10,433 nucleotides of DNA from Saccoglossus kowalevskii (GCF_000003605.2 NW_003109590.1:19943-30375), one strand, 5' to 3'. Counted from the stretch's first letter, positions 1 through 7,370 are shown. Program-made: numbers and translations. The notes: a model not told the origin generated them from the sequence alone.

Positions 1-1
1 T

Positions 2-873
2 CACGGCGTAAAATATCATTTTTACGCCGATGACACACAGATTTATTTATCGGTTTCTGAAGATGATCAAATTCGCGCCCGGGTGATACTTCAGACATGT
101 ATTCAAGATGTTAGCGATTGGATGTCTTGTAATTTCCTACTTTTGAATGTGTCGAAAACTGAATTTGTGTGCATGTCGTCTCGGAGATTCTCACAAGACT
201 CGTGTCCTTTGTCTAGTATCGCAATTGGTGAAGAATTGGTTAGTGCTTCGTCAAGTGCTAGAAACTTAGGTGTCTTGTTTGATTCGCAGCTATCTATGGA
301 AACACACATTTCTACTATTTGTAGATCTGGATATTCCCATCTAAGAAATATTAATCGTATTCGTAAATCATTATCCCAATCTGATACTGAAAAGTTGGTA
401 CATGCTTTCATATCTTCTCGCTTAGACAGCTGTAATTCATTATTGTCTGGTCTCCCTGTAACTAAGATAAAACCTCTTATTCGTGTACAAAATGCAGCAG
501 CCCGCCTTGTCACTCGTGCTCGAAAATATGACCACATTACAGACTTCATTGGTTACCAGTTGTACAAAGAATCAATTTTAAATTACTTTTACTAGTGTAT
601 AAATCTTTGTATGGTTTTGCCCCAAATTATCTATGTGAATTAATCGAATTTTATGTACCGAGTCGTAGTTTAAGATCTGAATCGAAGTTTCTTATTAAAA
701 CTCGTCAGATGTGTAGTAAAAAGTCCAAGGTGTTATACAAAGACCGTGCTTTTGAAAATTTAGGTCCTAAACTTTTTAATGAATTACCTCTGTCTGTTCG
801 TTCTAGTCCTTCAGTAGACATTTTTAAATCCAGACTGAAAACGCACTTATTTAAATGTGCTTTTAATATTTGA
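2..873 (+). pseudogene. LINE reverse transcriptase, C-terminal part, with one frameshift/deletion
   Basis: The reading frame is already open at base 2. It shows the catalytic YADD box at 23-34 (two aspartates at 29-34), NLGVLFDS at 263-286, SRLDSCNSLLSGLP at 416-457 and RVQNAAARLV at 482-511. These are the palm and post-palm motifs of CR1/L2-like LINE reverse transcriptases. At about 545-549 the frame changes. The frame from 547 resumes the family pattern with HWLPV (547-561), YKSLYGFAPNYL and a C-terminal FKSRLKTHLF, ending at TGA 871-873. Compared with the family, some residues before HWLPV appear to be missing, so a small deletion probably caused the shift. The product would prime and copy LINE RNA at a chromosomal nick. 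This copy is probably non-functional. Recognition of the family is strong; the exact break position is inferred by eye. Confidence 0.88.
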
Positions 874-941
874 CTGATTGTTTATTGTATCAGCGCCTTT
901 GATCTTCATATGTTGGAATTGTTGCGCTTAATTAAATAGAG
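874..941 (+). other. LINE 3' UTR
   Basis: This short stretch lies between the RT stop codon and the (TTA)n tail. It contains GCGCCTTTGATC and, about 30 bases on, TTGCGCTTAATTAAATA. Similar GCGC-containing 3' ends just before a simple-repeat tail are familiar from CR1/L2-like elements of aquatic animals, where the 3' end is recognised by the element's own RT. A role in recognition here is inferred. Confidence 0.6.
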
Positions 942-963
942 TTATTATTATTATTATTATTAT
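942..963 (+). repeat. (TTA)n microsatellite tail of the LINE
   Basis: Seven TTA units plus one T follow directly after the LINE 3' UTR. The position marks the 3' terminus of the inserted element, and flanking host sequence begins at about 964. Confidence 0.85.
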
Positions 964-1250
964 CTAGTGTAAGAAATAGACAAGGGATGAAGGCTCCAGC
1001 CAGCTCACATTTTTTAAACTCGAAAAAACAGACGAAAAAAATAAAAAATAAAATCTAAAAAAAATACCAGGTTGAAGAATATTAGTTGCTCCTTCGAATT
1101 TCGCCAAAGCCTTACCTACATTTTACCGATATCTGCACAATAAATCAAGAAAACTACACAAATTGACTCCATTTAGGAATTCCTAACGGTTAGTCCGAAC
1201 GCACGACACCGTTGGAGGCGTGGCCTGTTCAGCATTTGTCAACAACCAAT
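964..1250. other. No gene seen; A-rich flank
   Basis: This is sequence between two LINE remnants. 1015-1070 is strongly A-rich on the plus strand, with several A runs. The remainder has no open frame with recognisable motifs and no tRNA-like fold that I could find. A CCAAT pentamer sits at 1246-1250, but there is no other promoter evidence. Confidence 0.5.
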
Positions 1251-1283
1251 CACAAGACTGGTTACGTAACCAGATATCTTGTG
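1251..1283. repeat. Near-perfect hairpin palindrome with TTACGTAA core
   Basis: CTGGTTACGTAACCAG (1258-1273) is a perfect 16-bp palindrome. It is extended by CACAAGA on the left (1251-1257) and its complement TCTTGTG on the right (1277-1283), with three unpaired bases (ATA) on the right side. The core TTACGTAA matches the binding consensus of PAR-bZIP/NFIL3-type factors, but regulatory use is not shown. It sits at the downstream edge of the minus-strand LINE fragment, where the coding similarity fades. Confidence 0.7.
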
Positions 1284-1600
1284 TTTAATTTTTTTCAGTG
1301 AATTATCAGCAGCAGTACAAATAATGTTTGTAAGTTCAGTTACTGAATTATCGATGTTATTGTTTTCACAATTAAATGACACCAGCTTATTAATGATTTC
1401 TGTGCTGTGGAGTGCATCCTGATATCTTTTAATTGACTTAGTATCCCATAAATATCTATCTGGTAAAGGTGTACATTTAATTTCATTATCTGATGACAGT
1501 AAATCCCTTGTAGTTATTGCTAGTGAAATGGCACAATGATCAGATAAATAATTAATTATTAAGGCGTAGTCTACTGTACTGGCACCCCCAGCAAAATTAT
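1278..1600 (-). pseudogene. LINE APE-type endonuclease C-terminus and following linker, fragment
   Basis: The minus-strand frame open from 1679 down to 1239 contains GGASTVDYALI (about 1589-1557) followed shortly by LSDHCAISLAI, with the Ser-Asp-His triad at 1544-1536. The S-x-VDY block and the SDH box are the last two conserved blocks of the APE-like endonuclease carried by CR1/L2/Jockey-type LINEs; the SDH histidine is catalytic. Residues after it (LPDRYLWDTKSIKRYQDALHS) resemble the endonuclease-RT linker. The gap between VDY and SDH is shorter than usual, suggesting an internal deletion, and the residues before GGAS do not look like endonuclease. No RT follows in this orientation. It is a dead fragment from a LINE other than the one at 1-963, which is in the opposite orientation. 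Confidence 0.68.
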
Positions 1601-2640
1601 AGCATGTAAATAAGACCAAATAGCAGTGAAAATAAATCAGGTGGAGGTAAGTAATGAGCATTCTCTTGACACAACACACTGTACAGAATCAAAACATTGT
1701 GTCAGTACTATTTCAAGACTGTTATATTAATTTTGCCTCGATTTAGTTGACTGGTACAGCTTTTGCTCAGATGTATCATATTTTCAATCGCTTTTTAATA
1801 CATCACCGGTGAAATACTGTATCATAAGACCAGCTTTGTTGTAAATATGGCGACGTCAACTATCTTAGAAAATTGCGTAACTATCGAAAAAAATGTCCTT
1901 TTTCTTCATTATACATTCAACAACATTACTATAAAGATAGTCTATACATTCAAAAAATTGTTACTTTCCTAAAATATGGTCAATTTTGGCTAAAAATATA
2001 TTATTACACAACTCAACATAAAACTTTCTGTGGGATCTGATTTGAACTGAATACAGAGAATGACTGAAATGCACGCGAGATCGAGGATTCCCGATGTGTG
2101 TACTAGCCATTCTGCAAAATTTGGCAAAGCAGAGCCACCAGCGTAGCAGAGATGCACATTCACCAAGGATTACCAGTAGGCAGATTGACACCTCTTAACA
2201 ATAGCAATGCCAGTCTGTTTATCAGTGGTCTGATTTTAGACGTAACATCAAAATTGCTAATGAGATGTTGTTTTTAAACATCGTGGAAAATTGTGCACTC
2301 TTCCCACCATTGATCAAAATCTACCTTGTTAACCCAGCTTACCTTGGTTGTGATGTCACAACATGCATGATGTTGTTATCTTGTCTGCAGTTGAATAATT
2401 TTTACTTCGATTTATTTACAGTTTTCTTTCAAATGGGACTTAATTTCACTTTTTTATTTTTTTTTTATTTTTGGTAATTAGTGTCACCACCAAGTAGTAA
2501 AAACTGCAAATAACAGCAGTGTAACAAATCAGTATATCTTCCGGACGTATGCAGCATTTGTGATTTGTGAGACTTATTTCGTCACATTGTTGATGTTGCG
2601 TGCAATGGACAAATTATTAATATTCTAGTATTTGATTTGG
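1601..2640. other. No recognisable gene; AT-rich intergenic or intronic DNA
   Basis: Short open frames occur here (for example minus 1961-2191 and plus 2265-2477), but their translations show no family motifs, are hydrophobic or low in complexity, and have no supporting start or splice context. A T-run lies at 2451-2465. Nothing supports a gene. Confidence 0.5.
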
Positions 2641-2657
2641 ATGTAGAGATGCATCAC

Positions 2658-2673
2658 ATCACGGTACCGTGAT
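2658..2673. repeat. Perfect 16-bp palindrome
   Basis: ATCACGGTACCGTGAT reads identically on both strands. It lies about 40 bases upstream of a short tandem array and close to a foldback, so it may belong to the same small non-autonomous element. It could equally be a dimeric factor site or chance. Confidence 0.7.
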
Positions 2674-2715
2674 ACTTCAGAGGTCTTGAGAGAACACTGT
2701 TATAGTTGGTTGATA

Positions 2716-2881
2716 GTGCAGTGAGTCAGGTTAGGTTCTCAAGGATTAATAATACCTTATTATTAGTTTTATAGTTAGTGCAGAGAGTCGGGTCAGGTCT
2801 TCTGCGATTAATAATACCCAAATGTCTTATTGGTTGTTATTGAAGTGTGTCAAGTCAGGCTCTTGGGGATTAATAATACCC
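2716..2881 (+). repeat. Three-copy direct repeat, period about 62 bp
   Basis: Three diverged units begin near 2716, 2778 and 2840. Each carries a block resembling GTGCAGTGAGTCAGG and ends in GGATTAATAATACC or GATTAATAATACCC (ends near 2756, 2819 and 2881). A fourth partial copy, GTGCAGTGAGTCAGGCT, reappears at about 3187-3203 beyond the foldback, in the same orientation. Subterminal repeats of this kind occur in MITE-like elements, but no terminal inverted repeats enclosing the whole set could be fixed. Confidence 0.75.
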
Positions 2882-2898
2882 AGTCTTAGTTATATATG

Positions 2899-3159
2899 TA
2901 TAAGAAAAAAATGTGTCAACTCCATATTGAATCCTGCGGAAAGTTGTGGGATAGAAAATTGAAATGTAGAGGGCATTGGGGGGGGGGGAACTCACATCTT
3001 TTCCATAGAGCCCTATGTAAAAATCAGCTTTTTACCTCCACTATTCAAGCAACGTGTTAGTTATTTGTTTAAATTTTATGCTTATATTGTTCAGTTCCAT
3101 TTTCTATCCCACGATTCTTTGCAAAATCCAATATAAAGTTAACACATTTCTTCCCCATA
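2899..3159. repeat. Foldback (inverted repeat) with arms of about 70 bp
   Basis: The left arm (about 2899-2969) and right arm (about 3091-3159) are reverse complements with scattered mismatches, roughly 75-80% by eye. The best-conserved part is GTGGGATAGAAAAT (2946-2959) against ATTTTCTATCCCAC (3099-3112). The loop of about 120 bases includes an 11-G run (2978-2988) and a small internal hairpin (AAAAATCAGCTTTTT). The structure resembles a foldback or MITE-type non-autonomous element. No transposase is present. Confidence 0.75.
2978..2988 (+). repeat. Homopolymer run of 11 G
   Basis: Eleven consecutive G lie in the loop of the foldback. Such runs are prone to slippage and sequencing length error. 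Confidence 0.9.
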
Positions 3160-3328
3160 GGAAACAATTGTCCCATCGATCATCAGTGCAGTGAGTCAGG
3201 CTAAAATATTTAGATACCAATAGATTGAATGGTAAATTTTTGATTTTCAAATGATTTTTAGCTCCCGTGAAAAGGCGCTTATGTGGTACTGGTGTCTGTG
3301 ACTCTGTGACTAAAATTTGTTCCACTGA

Positions 3329-3479
3329 TAACTCAAGATCTACAATTTCAATTCAAATGAAATTTGGCACACAGCTAATATATGATGAGTAGATGCGCTG
3401 ATTAGATTTTGGTGCAATTCCATGCATATTAATTAGTCAATTATTGCATTAATTAGTTCCCGGACGCAGTATCTGTATC
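3329..3479. repeat. Probable degenerate leading copies of the tandem array
   Basis: Segments such as ATGAAATTTGGCACACAGC and the block before 3486 (TATCTTAGAAATGCCTGG) line up loosely with the TTCAAACTTGGTACATA and ATATCTCTGACTTGC blocks of the array that starts at 3480. They lack the ATGGCC/GGCCAT box. Membership is an inference from weak similarity. Confidence 0.35.
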
Positions 3480-4610
3480 TTAGAAATGCCTGGACCAATC
3501 ACAATCAAACTTCACACATACATCATACATGATATTATACATTTGCACGTCAATTTGTTTCATGATCTGATTCAAGATGGCCGAATGGCAGCCATTTTTG
3601 TGCTGAAAATCATCAAAATCAAGCATTTCTTGGCTGTTTACAGATGGATTTTGTTCAAACTTGGTATATACATTAGACATACAGTTGTAAGACCTTGATG
3701 CACATCATTTTGTTTTACAATCTGATTCAAGATGGCCGAATGGCGGCCATTTTTGTGTTAAAAATCCTAAAAATCAAGCATTTCTCAGCTATTTACAGAT
3801 GGATTTTGATCAAACTTGGTAAATAATTTGGTTTTTCAAATAAGATTCAAAATGGCCTACTGGCGGCCATTTTGTTTTAATGAATGTGGTTCTCGTGCCA
3901 TATCTCTGACTTGCTTTCACTGATTATGTTCAAATTTTAAATATTCATTATGCATCATGTCATATATAGACAGATATATTGGTTTGATGATCCTATTCAA
4001 AATGGCCAAATGGTGGCCATTTTTGTGCTAAAAAATCATCAAATATTAAGCATTTCTGGCATTTATTGATGGATTTTGTTCAAACTTAGTACATATATTA
4101 GACATTACAGGTTCCTAATGCACATCATTTATTTTTCAGATCGGGTTCAAAATGCTGTCTTGCGGCCATTTTGTTTTAATAAATGGGCTTCTAGACCCAT
4201 ATCTCAGACTTGTTTTGACTGATTATATTCAAATTTTAAATATTTATTATACATCATGTCATAGATAAACAGATATATTGGTTTGACGAACCTATTCAAA
4301 ATGAACGAATGGTGGTCATTTTTGTGCTAAAAAATCATCAAATATCAAGCATTTCTGGCATTTATGGATGGATTTCGTTCAAACTTGGTACATATATTAG
4401 ACATTACAGGTTCCTAATGCACATCATTTATTTTTCAGATCGGATTCAAAATGGCTGTCTGACGGCCATTTTGTTTTAATGAATGGGCTTCTAGAGCCAT
4501 ATCTCTGAATTGCTTTGACTGATTATATTCAAATTTTATATATTCGTTATACATCACGTTATATATATATACATGTATTCAAAATGGCTGTCTGATATTG
4601 AATGCTGATT
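3480..4610 (+). repeat. Satellite-like tandem array, monomer about 150 bp and dimer about 300 bp, with palindromic ATGGCC boxes
   Basis: Eight boxes resembling TTCAAAATGGCC begin near 3574, 3729, 3849, 3999, 4149, 4298, 4448 and 4581. The spacing is about 150 bases from the third box on, with the last interval shorter. In most copies the box is followed after about 7 bases by its inverted partner GGCCATTTT; 3849-3873 and 3999-4023 have perfect 9-bp arms. Two monomer types alternate. Type A boxes run into TTTGTGCTAAAAAATCATC and TTCAAACTTGGTACATA. Type B boxes run into TTTTAATGAATGGGCTTCT and ATATCTCTGACTTG. The dimers starting near 3999 and 4298 are over 90% alike by eye, so the 300-bp unit was duplicated more recently than the 150-bp one. 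No coding function is apparent. Confidence 0.88.
4558..4573. repeat. Short (TA)n run
   Basis: An alternating TA tract lies inside the last array copy, just before a truncated box. It replaces part of the expected monomer and marks where the array degenerates. Confidence 0.7.
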
Positions 4611-5100
4611 CAGAGCAATATTTCTCAATATGGACAAGTACTTGTTTGACGATCAGATACAAATGTCAATTTTAATGTTAAAAAATTATATTCCTGACAT
4701 GGTTATATTCCAGCCATATTACTATAAACAAAGCTGTTTATCTTAAATTTGATAACTAACGAGGACTGTGCTGCATGGCTTGTTAATTTATAACTTAGAG
4801 TCAACAGCAAGGAAGTTTGTCAGTTTTATTCAAGATATAAATTTTCTATTTTACGCATTGAAGTTACACAACATGACCGAAAGCACTTCCAATGTGATCT
4901 AATTTGTAAACAATCTATTTGCACACGACTCCCAGTGTCTTCTCTTCGAGCAGACAGTAATGTTTCACATTTGTTTTTGCATGGTTTCCATCTTACTCAA
5001 ATAAAACGAAACAGTTGATTCCTATTTTACTTAGTGTTTATTCTTGTTTGATATTTTTAAACAAAAATGCACTCATTAAACAAATAGTAAATATGCGAGT
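4611..5100. other. No gene seen; AT-rich DNA
   Basis: No open frame with recognisable motifs, no tRNA-like structure and no extended repeat were found between the end of the tandem array and the possible exon near 5137. Confidence 0.5.
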
Positions 5101-5136
5101 TTTTTGTTTTTGCCGAACGAGGACAAGGAAGACAAA

Positions 5137-5322
5137 ATGGCGGTAGTTTTGTGTAGGGTCGATCGCGATCTTGAGTTCGTATCAAAAACACGTCTCGCAC
5201 ATGAAATATTTGTTTTGAGTGATAATTTGATAGCAATTAAACAAATTTCAATCATTGGCGTATGTAAGGGCTGGATCACTTACTTTCAAGGGCTCAAAGT
5301 CCGGACGAACATTAAACTATGA
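5137..5322 (+). other. Possible first coding exon or YY1-like promoter site (weak)
   Basis: An ATG at 5137 in the context GACAAAATGGCGG opens a 62-codon frame (MAVVLCRVDRDLEFVSKTRL...). The surroundings have more CpG than the rest of the region (TCGATCGCGATC, CCGAACGAGG). CAAAATGGCGG also matches the YY1 binding consensus, which often overlaps start codons in animal promoters. A donor-like GTATGTAAGG lies at 5260. I recognise no protein family, and the frame does not join cleanly to the downstream 5473-5679 frame using the obvious splice sites. It may be a chance frame. Confidence 0.2.
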
Positions 5323-5472
5323 TGTTTTTAATTAATGTTGTACAGACTTTTTAGTTGTACTATTTTGATGATTTAATTTCAAGAATCTGTCAAGGAAACA
5401 ATCTGTTGTTACTTTACATGTTCACTTAGATTTAATTTAGCAGATTTTACTTGTCAGGGAAAATAGTGAAAT

Positions 5473-5679
5473 TTGCCCATTGCGTCAGGAAGATCTATCC
5501 CAATTTGCTGCACTGAGGTTAATTGCGGTTTTTACTACTCCGTCGCTAATGACACTAATTACCAAGAATTAAAAAAAACAAGTGAAATTAAGTCGCATTG
5601 GGAAAAAACCCACAAGAAAATCAAAGCAAAAATTATTCAACTGCAGACAAGACAAACCCCAACCTCTAGAAATACCTAA
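5473..5679 (+). other. Short open frame with a C2H2-like Cys/His pattern (weak)
   Basis: The frame, closed at TAA 5677-5679, encodes about 68 residues. They include ICCTEVNCGFYYS and, 23 residues after the second key cysteine, HWEKTH, giving C-x4-C-x23-H-x4-H. This resembles a long-spaced C2H2 or BED-like finger. It is followed by a basic tail. Two stops (5464-5469) precede it in frame, so it would have to be an internal or last exon. An acceptor-like pyrimidine-rich stretch ending in CAG is at 5457, and another CAG at 5488. No family is identified, and similarity to finger-bearing transposon or host proteins is only a guess. Confidence 0.22.
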
Positions 5680-6424
5680 TTCATAGAGTGCCTCATTAGT
5701 GCCCTTTGTTTACAAGTATAGTGTACTTGCATGTTTTTCAAAATGCCCATATCAAAATCATGCGTTTCCATATGCAGTATGTCATAGATTCTCAGACATC
5801 TTGATCAATTTTATTGATTGATTGACCTACATGCAATTACATTCACTTATTAGGCAAAGCATATAATACATGCTCTGATCACACGGGAGCTATTTACAGT
5901 TTAACTTTGATTTTAGTAATATTATGTATTCACTTATCGTACATGTATAAATGAAAGTTTAAATTTCATCTATCACAGCAAGTAGTTGAGAATGAAATTA
6001 GGAAAGCATTTCAGTGAATTGATGGCGTCCCAAATTTAGTAGGAATTACATGTGGTTACTCGCATTCTGGAGCTACATTTATATCCACAATGCAGCAATA
6101 ATAAAGATGGTTTTTGTATTGTAAAACTTATTAAACAAATTAAAATGTAATACAAAGATTGAAATAACCATGTTAGGGTTGTTATTAGTGAAATTAATAC
6201 AAGTGTATAATGAGATTAATAACAAGATTGTATGTCTATATGACTATAGTATTGTCTTGGCTGTTTTATTGACTATTGACACACCTTTGTCATTTGCGCA
6301 AGTGAAATAGCAAATATGTGGTAATATATTATACAAATTGTTCTATCAAGTCGTGTTATAAAGAGAAAAAATAAGATAAAATAAGAAAATTACTGACATG
6401 TTTTATACAAGATTTCTCATGTCC
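5680..6424. other. No gene seen; AT-rich DNA
   Basis: Low-GC sequence with many stops in all frames. No retroelement motifs, structural RNA or extended repeats were recognised. Confidence 0.5.
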
Positions 6425-6491
6425 CAAATAAACGTACCCCCCAGAATAAACATACCCCCCCCCGTTAATTCTTCAAAATCTAACATACCCC
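6425..6491. repeat. C-tract direct repeats (AATAAACRTACCCCCC) with G4 potential on the minus strand
   Basis: AATAAACGTACCCCCC and AATAAACATACCCCCCCCC follow one another, with C6 at 6437-6442 and C9 at 6455-6463. A third partial copy, TAACATACCCC, ends at 6491. The minus strand thus has three G-runs of 4, 9 and 6 plus a GGG at 6423-6425, which could form a long-loop G-quadruplex. The homopolymer lengths may be unreliable. Confidence 0.7.
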
Positions 6492-6760
6492 TCGAAAAAT
6501 TTCTGATGACTGGTAAATTGTTTCCTTGCTTTTAAAATGTGCTCTCACTGGTGTATATGCAAACTTTTCACTGTTCCTTGTAATTAGGAATATAAATGGT
6601 CAACAAATGATGCATTTCTAGCAATATACAGTCTAGTGTAGTTGTTGGTGCTACCTTCTGTTCAATTATAAATAACACACTTCTAGTTGTCAATGGTAGA
6701 GTTTATGCCTTTCATTAATAGTAAAGTTCACCAACATATATTTGTGTCTGGAAATGGCTG

Positions 6761-6766
6761 TTTATT
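6761..6766 (-). promoter_or_regulatory. Polyadenylation signal AATAAA in the putative LTR
   Basis: The plus strand reads TTTATT here, giving AATAAA on the element's sense strand, shortly before the proposed LTR end. It would direct 3' processing of the element transcript. The motif is common in AT-rich DNA, so position is the main support. Confidence 0.45.
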
Positions 6767-7370
6767 CACACATCTGGTAAACAATATAGTATGACTCGAC
6801 TAGTTAAGTTGTCTAACTCGTTTACTCCTCAACTTGTCCCATATAACTCATCAAGTTAACTCATGTAGTCATAAACTGTCGACTGATGAACTTTGATTAA
6901 CTGGAATAAATAAAGAAATAAGCTACATTTCAAAAATGTTCAAAGTAAATCATGAAATGCACAAATACTATACCCGCCAAGCATGTCCCTGACACAAATC
7001 GAAATGGTTTACAGTACAAGAGCCCACAGAGTACAAATACCGGTAATTAAGTGGGAAACCAAAACTGAAGCAGAGACTAATGCAAGGACAATAACAGTAT
7101 AACACTGTGTCAAAAAATACAGTACAACACCTCATCATAAGTATAGGCGCTATCTAACACGTACACAGAAATGTATCACAATACAAACTCTCAATGGAAC
7201 AACGCTATATTTAAATAAAGGACTAAAATCACAACAGGCAAATAATCATCTCAAACTAGTAATATTACAAAGAATTACAAAGATATAATTTCTAAAATAA
7301 CGAGATAAGGTATGGTCATTTGTCTTTAGAATGTTTCAGATTATCCACGGTAAACATGTCAAATCACCGC

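Larger units (their letters stand above)
1..963 (+). mobile_element. 3' end of a CR1/L2-like non-LTR retrotransposon (LINE), 5' cut by the window edge
   Basis: This is the 3' portion of a LINE. It has a reverse transcriptase coding fragment (2-873), a short 3' UTR (874-941) and a (TTA)n tail (942-963). A short microsatellite tail in place of poly-A is typical of the CR1/L2 group of LINEs, which copy their RNA by target-primed reverse transcription. The protein motifs also fit that group: YADD, then NLGVLFDS, SRLDSCNSLLSGLP and RVQNAAARLV. The element starts outside the window, so its endonuclease and 5' UTR are not visible and no target-site duplication can be tested. The exact clade (CR1, L2, Crack, Daphne or similar) is not resolved here. 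Confidence 0.88.

Noticed and set aside
4-29. Perfect inverted repeat with 10-bp arms (CGGCGTAAAA/TTTTACGCCG) and a 6-base loop
   Set aside because: It falls on the codons for the HGVKYHFYADD segment of the reverse transcriptase, and no terminator or recombination site is expected inside that coding motif. Probably coincidental.
103-549. Long minus-strand open frame (148 codons)
   Set aside because: It is the antisense shadow of the LINE RT and its translation has no family motifs.
1961-2477. Open frames on both strands (76 and 70 codons)
   Set aside because: No recognised motifs, poor start context, one is largely hydrophobic and T-rich, and lengths are within chance for this composition.
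3104-3325. Minus-strand 73-codon frame
   Set aside because: It begins in flanking sequence and runs through the foldback's right arm; no protein similarity is recognised.
3480-3698. Overlapping open frames on both strands in the repeat array
   Set aside because: They are by-products of the repeat units and are not conserved as open frames in the other copies.
3480-4610. CRISPR array interpretation of the spaced boxes
   Set aside because: The units between boxes are themselves repeats, not unique spacers; the box is short and variable, and the context is animal DNA without cas genes.
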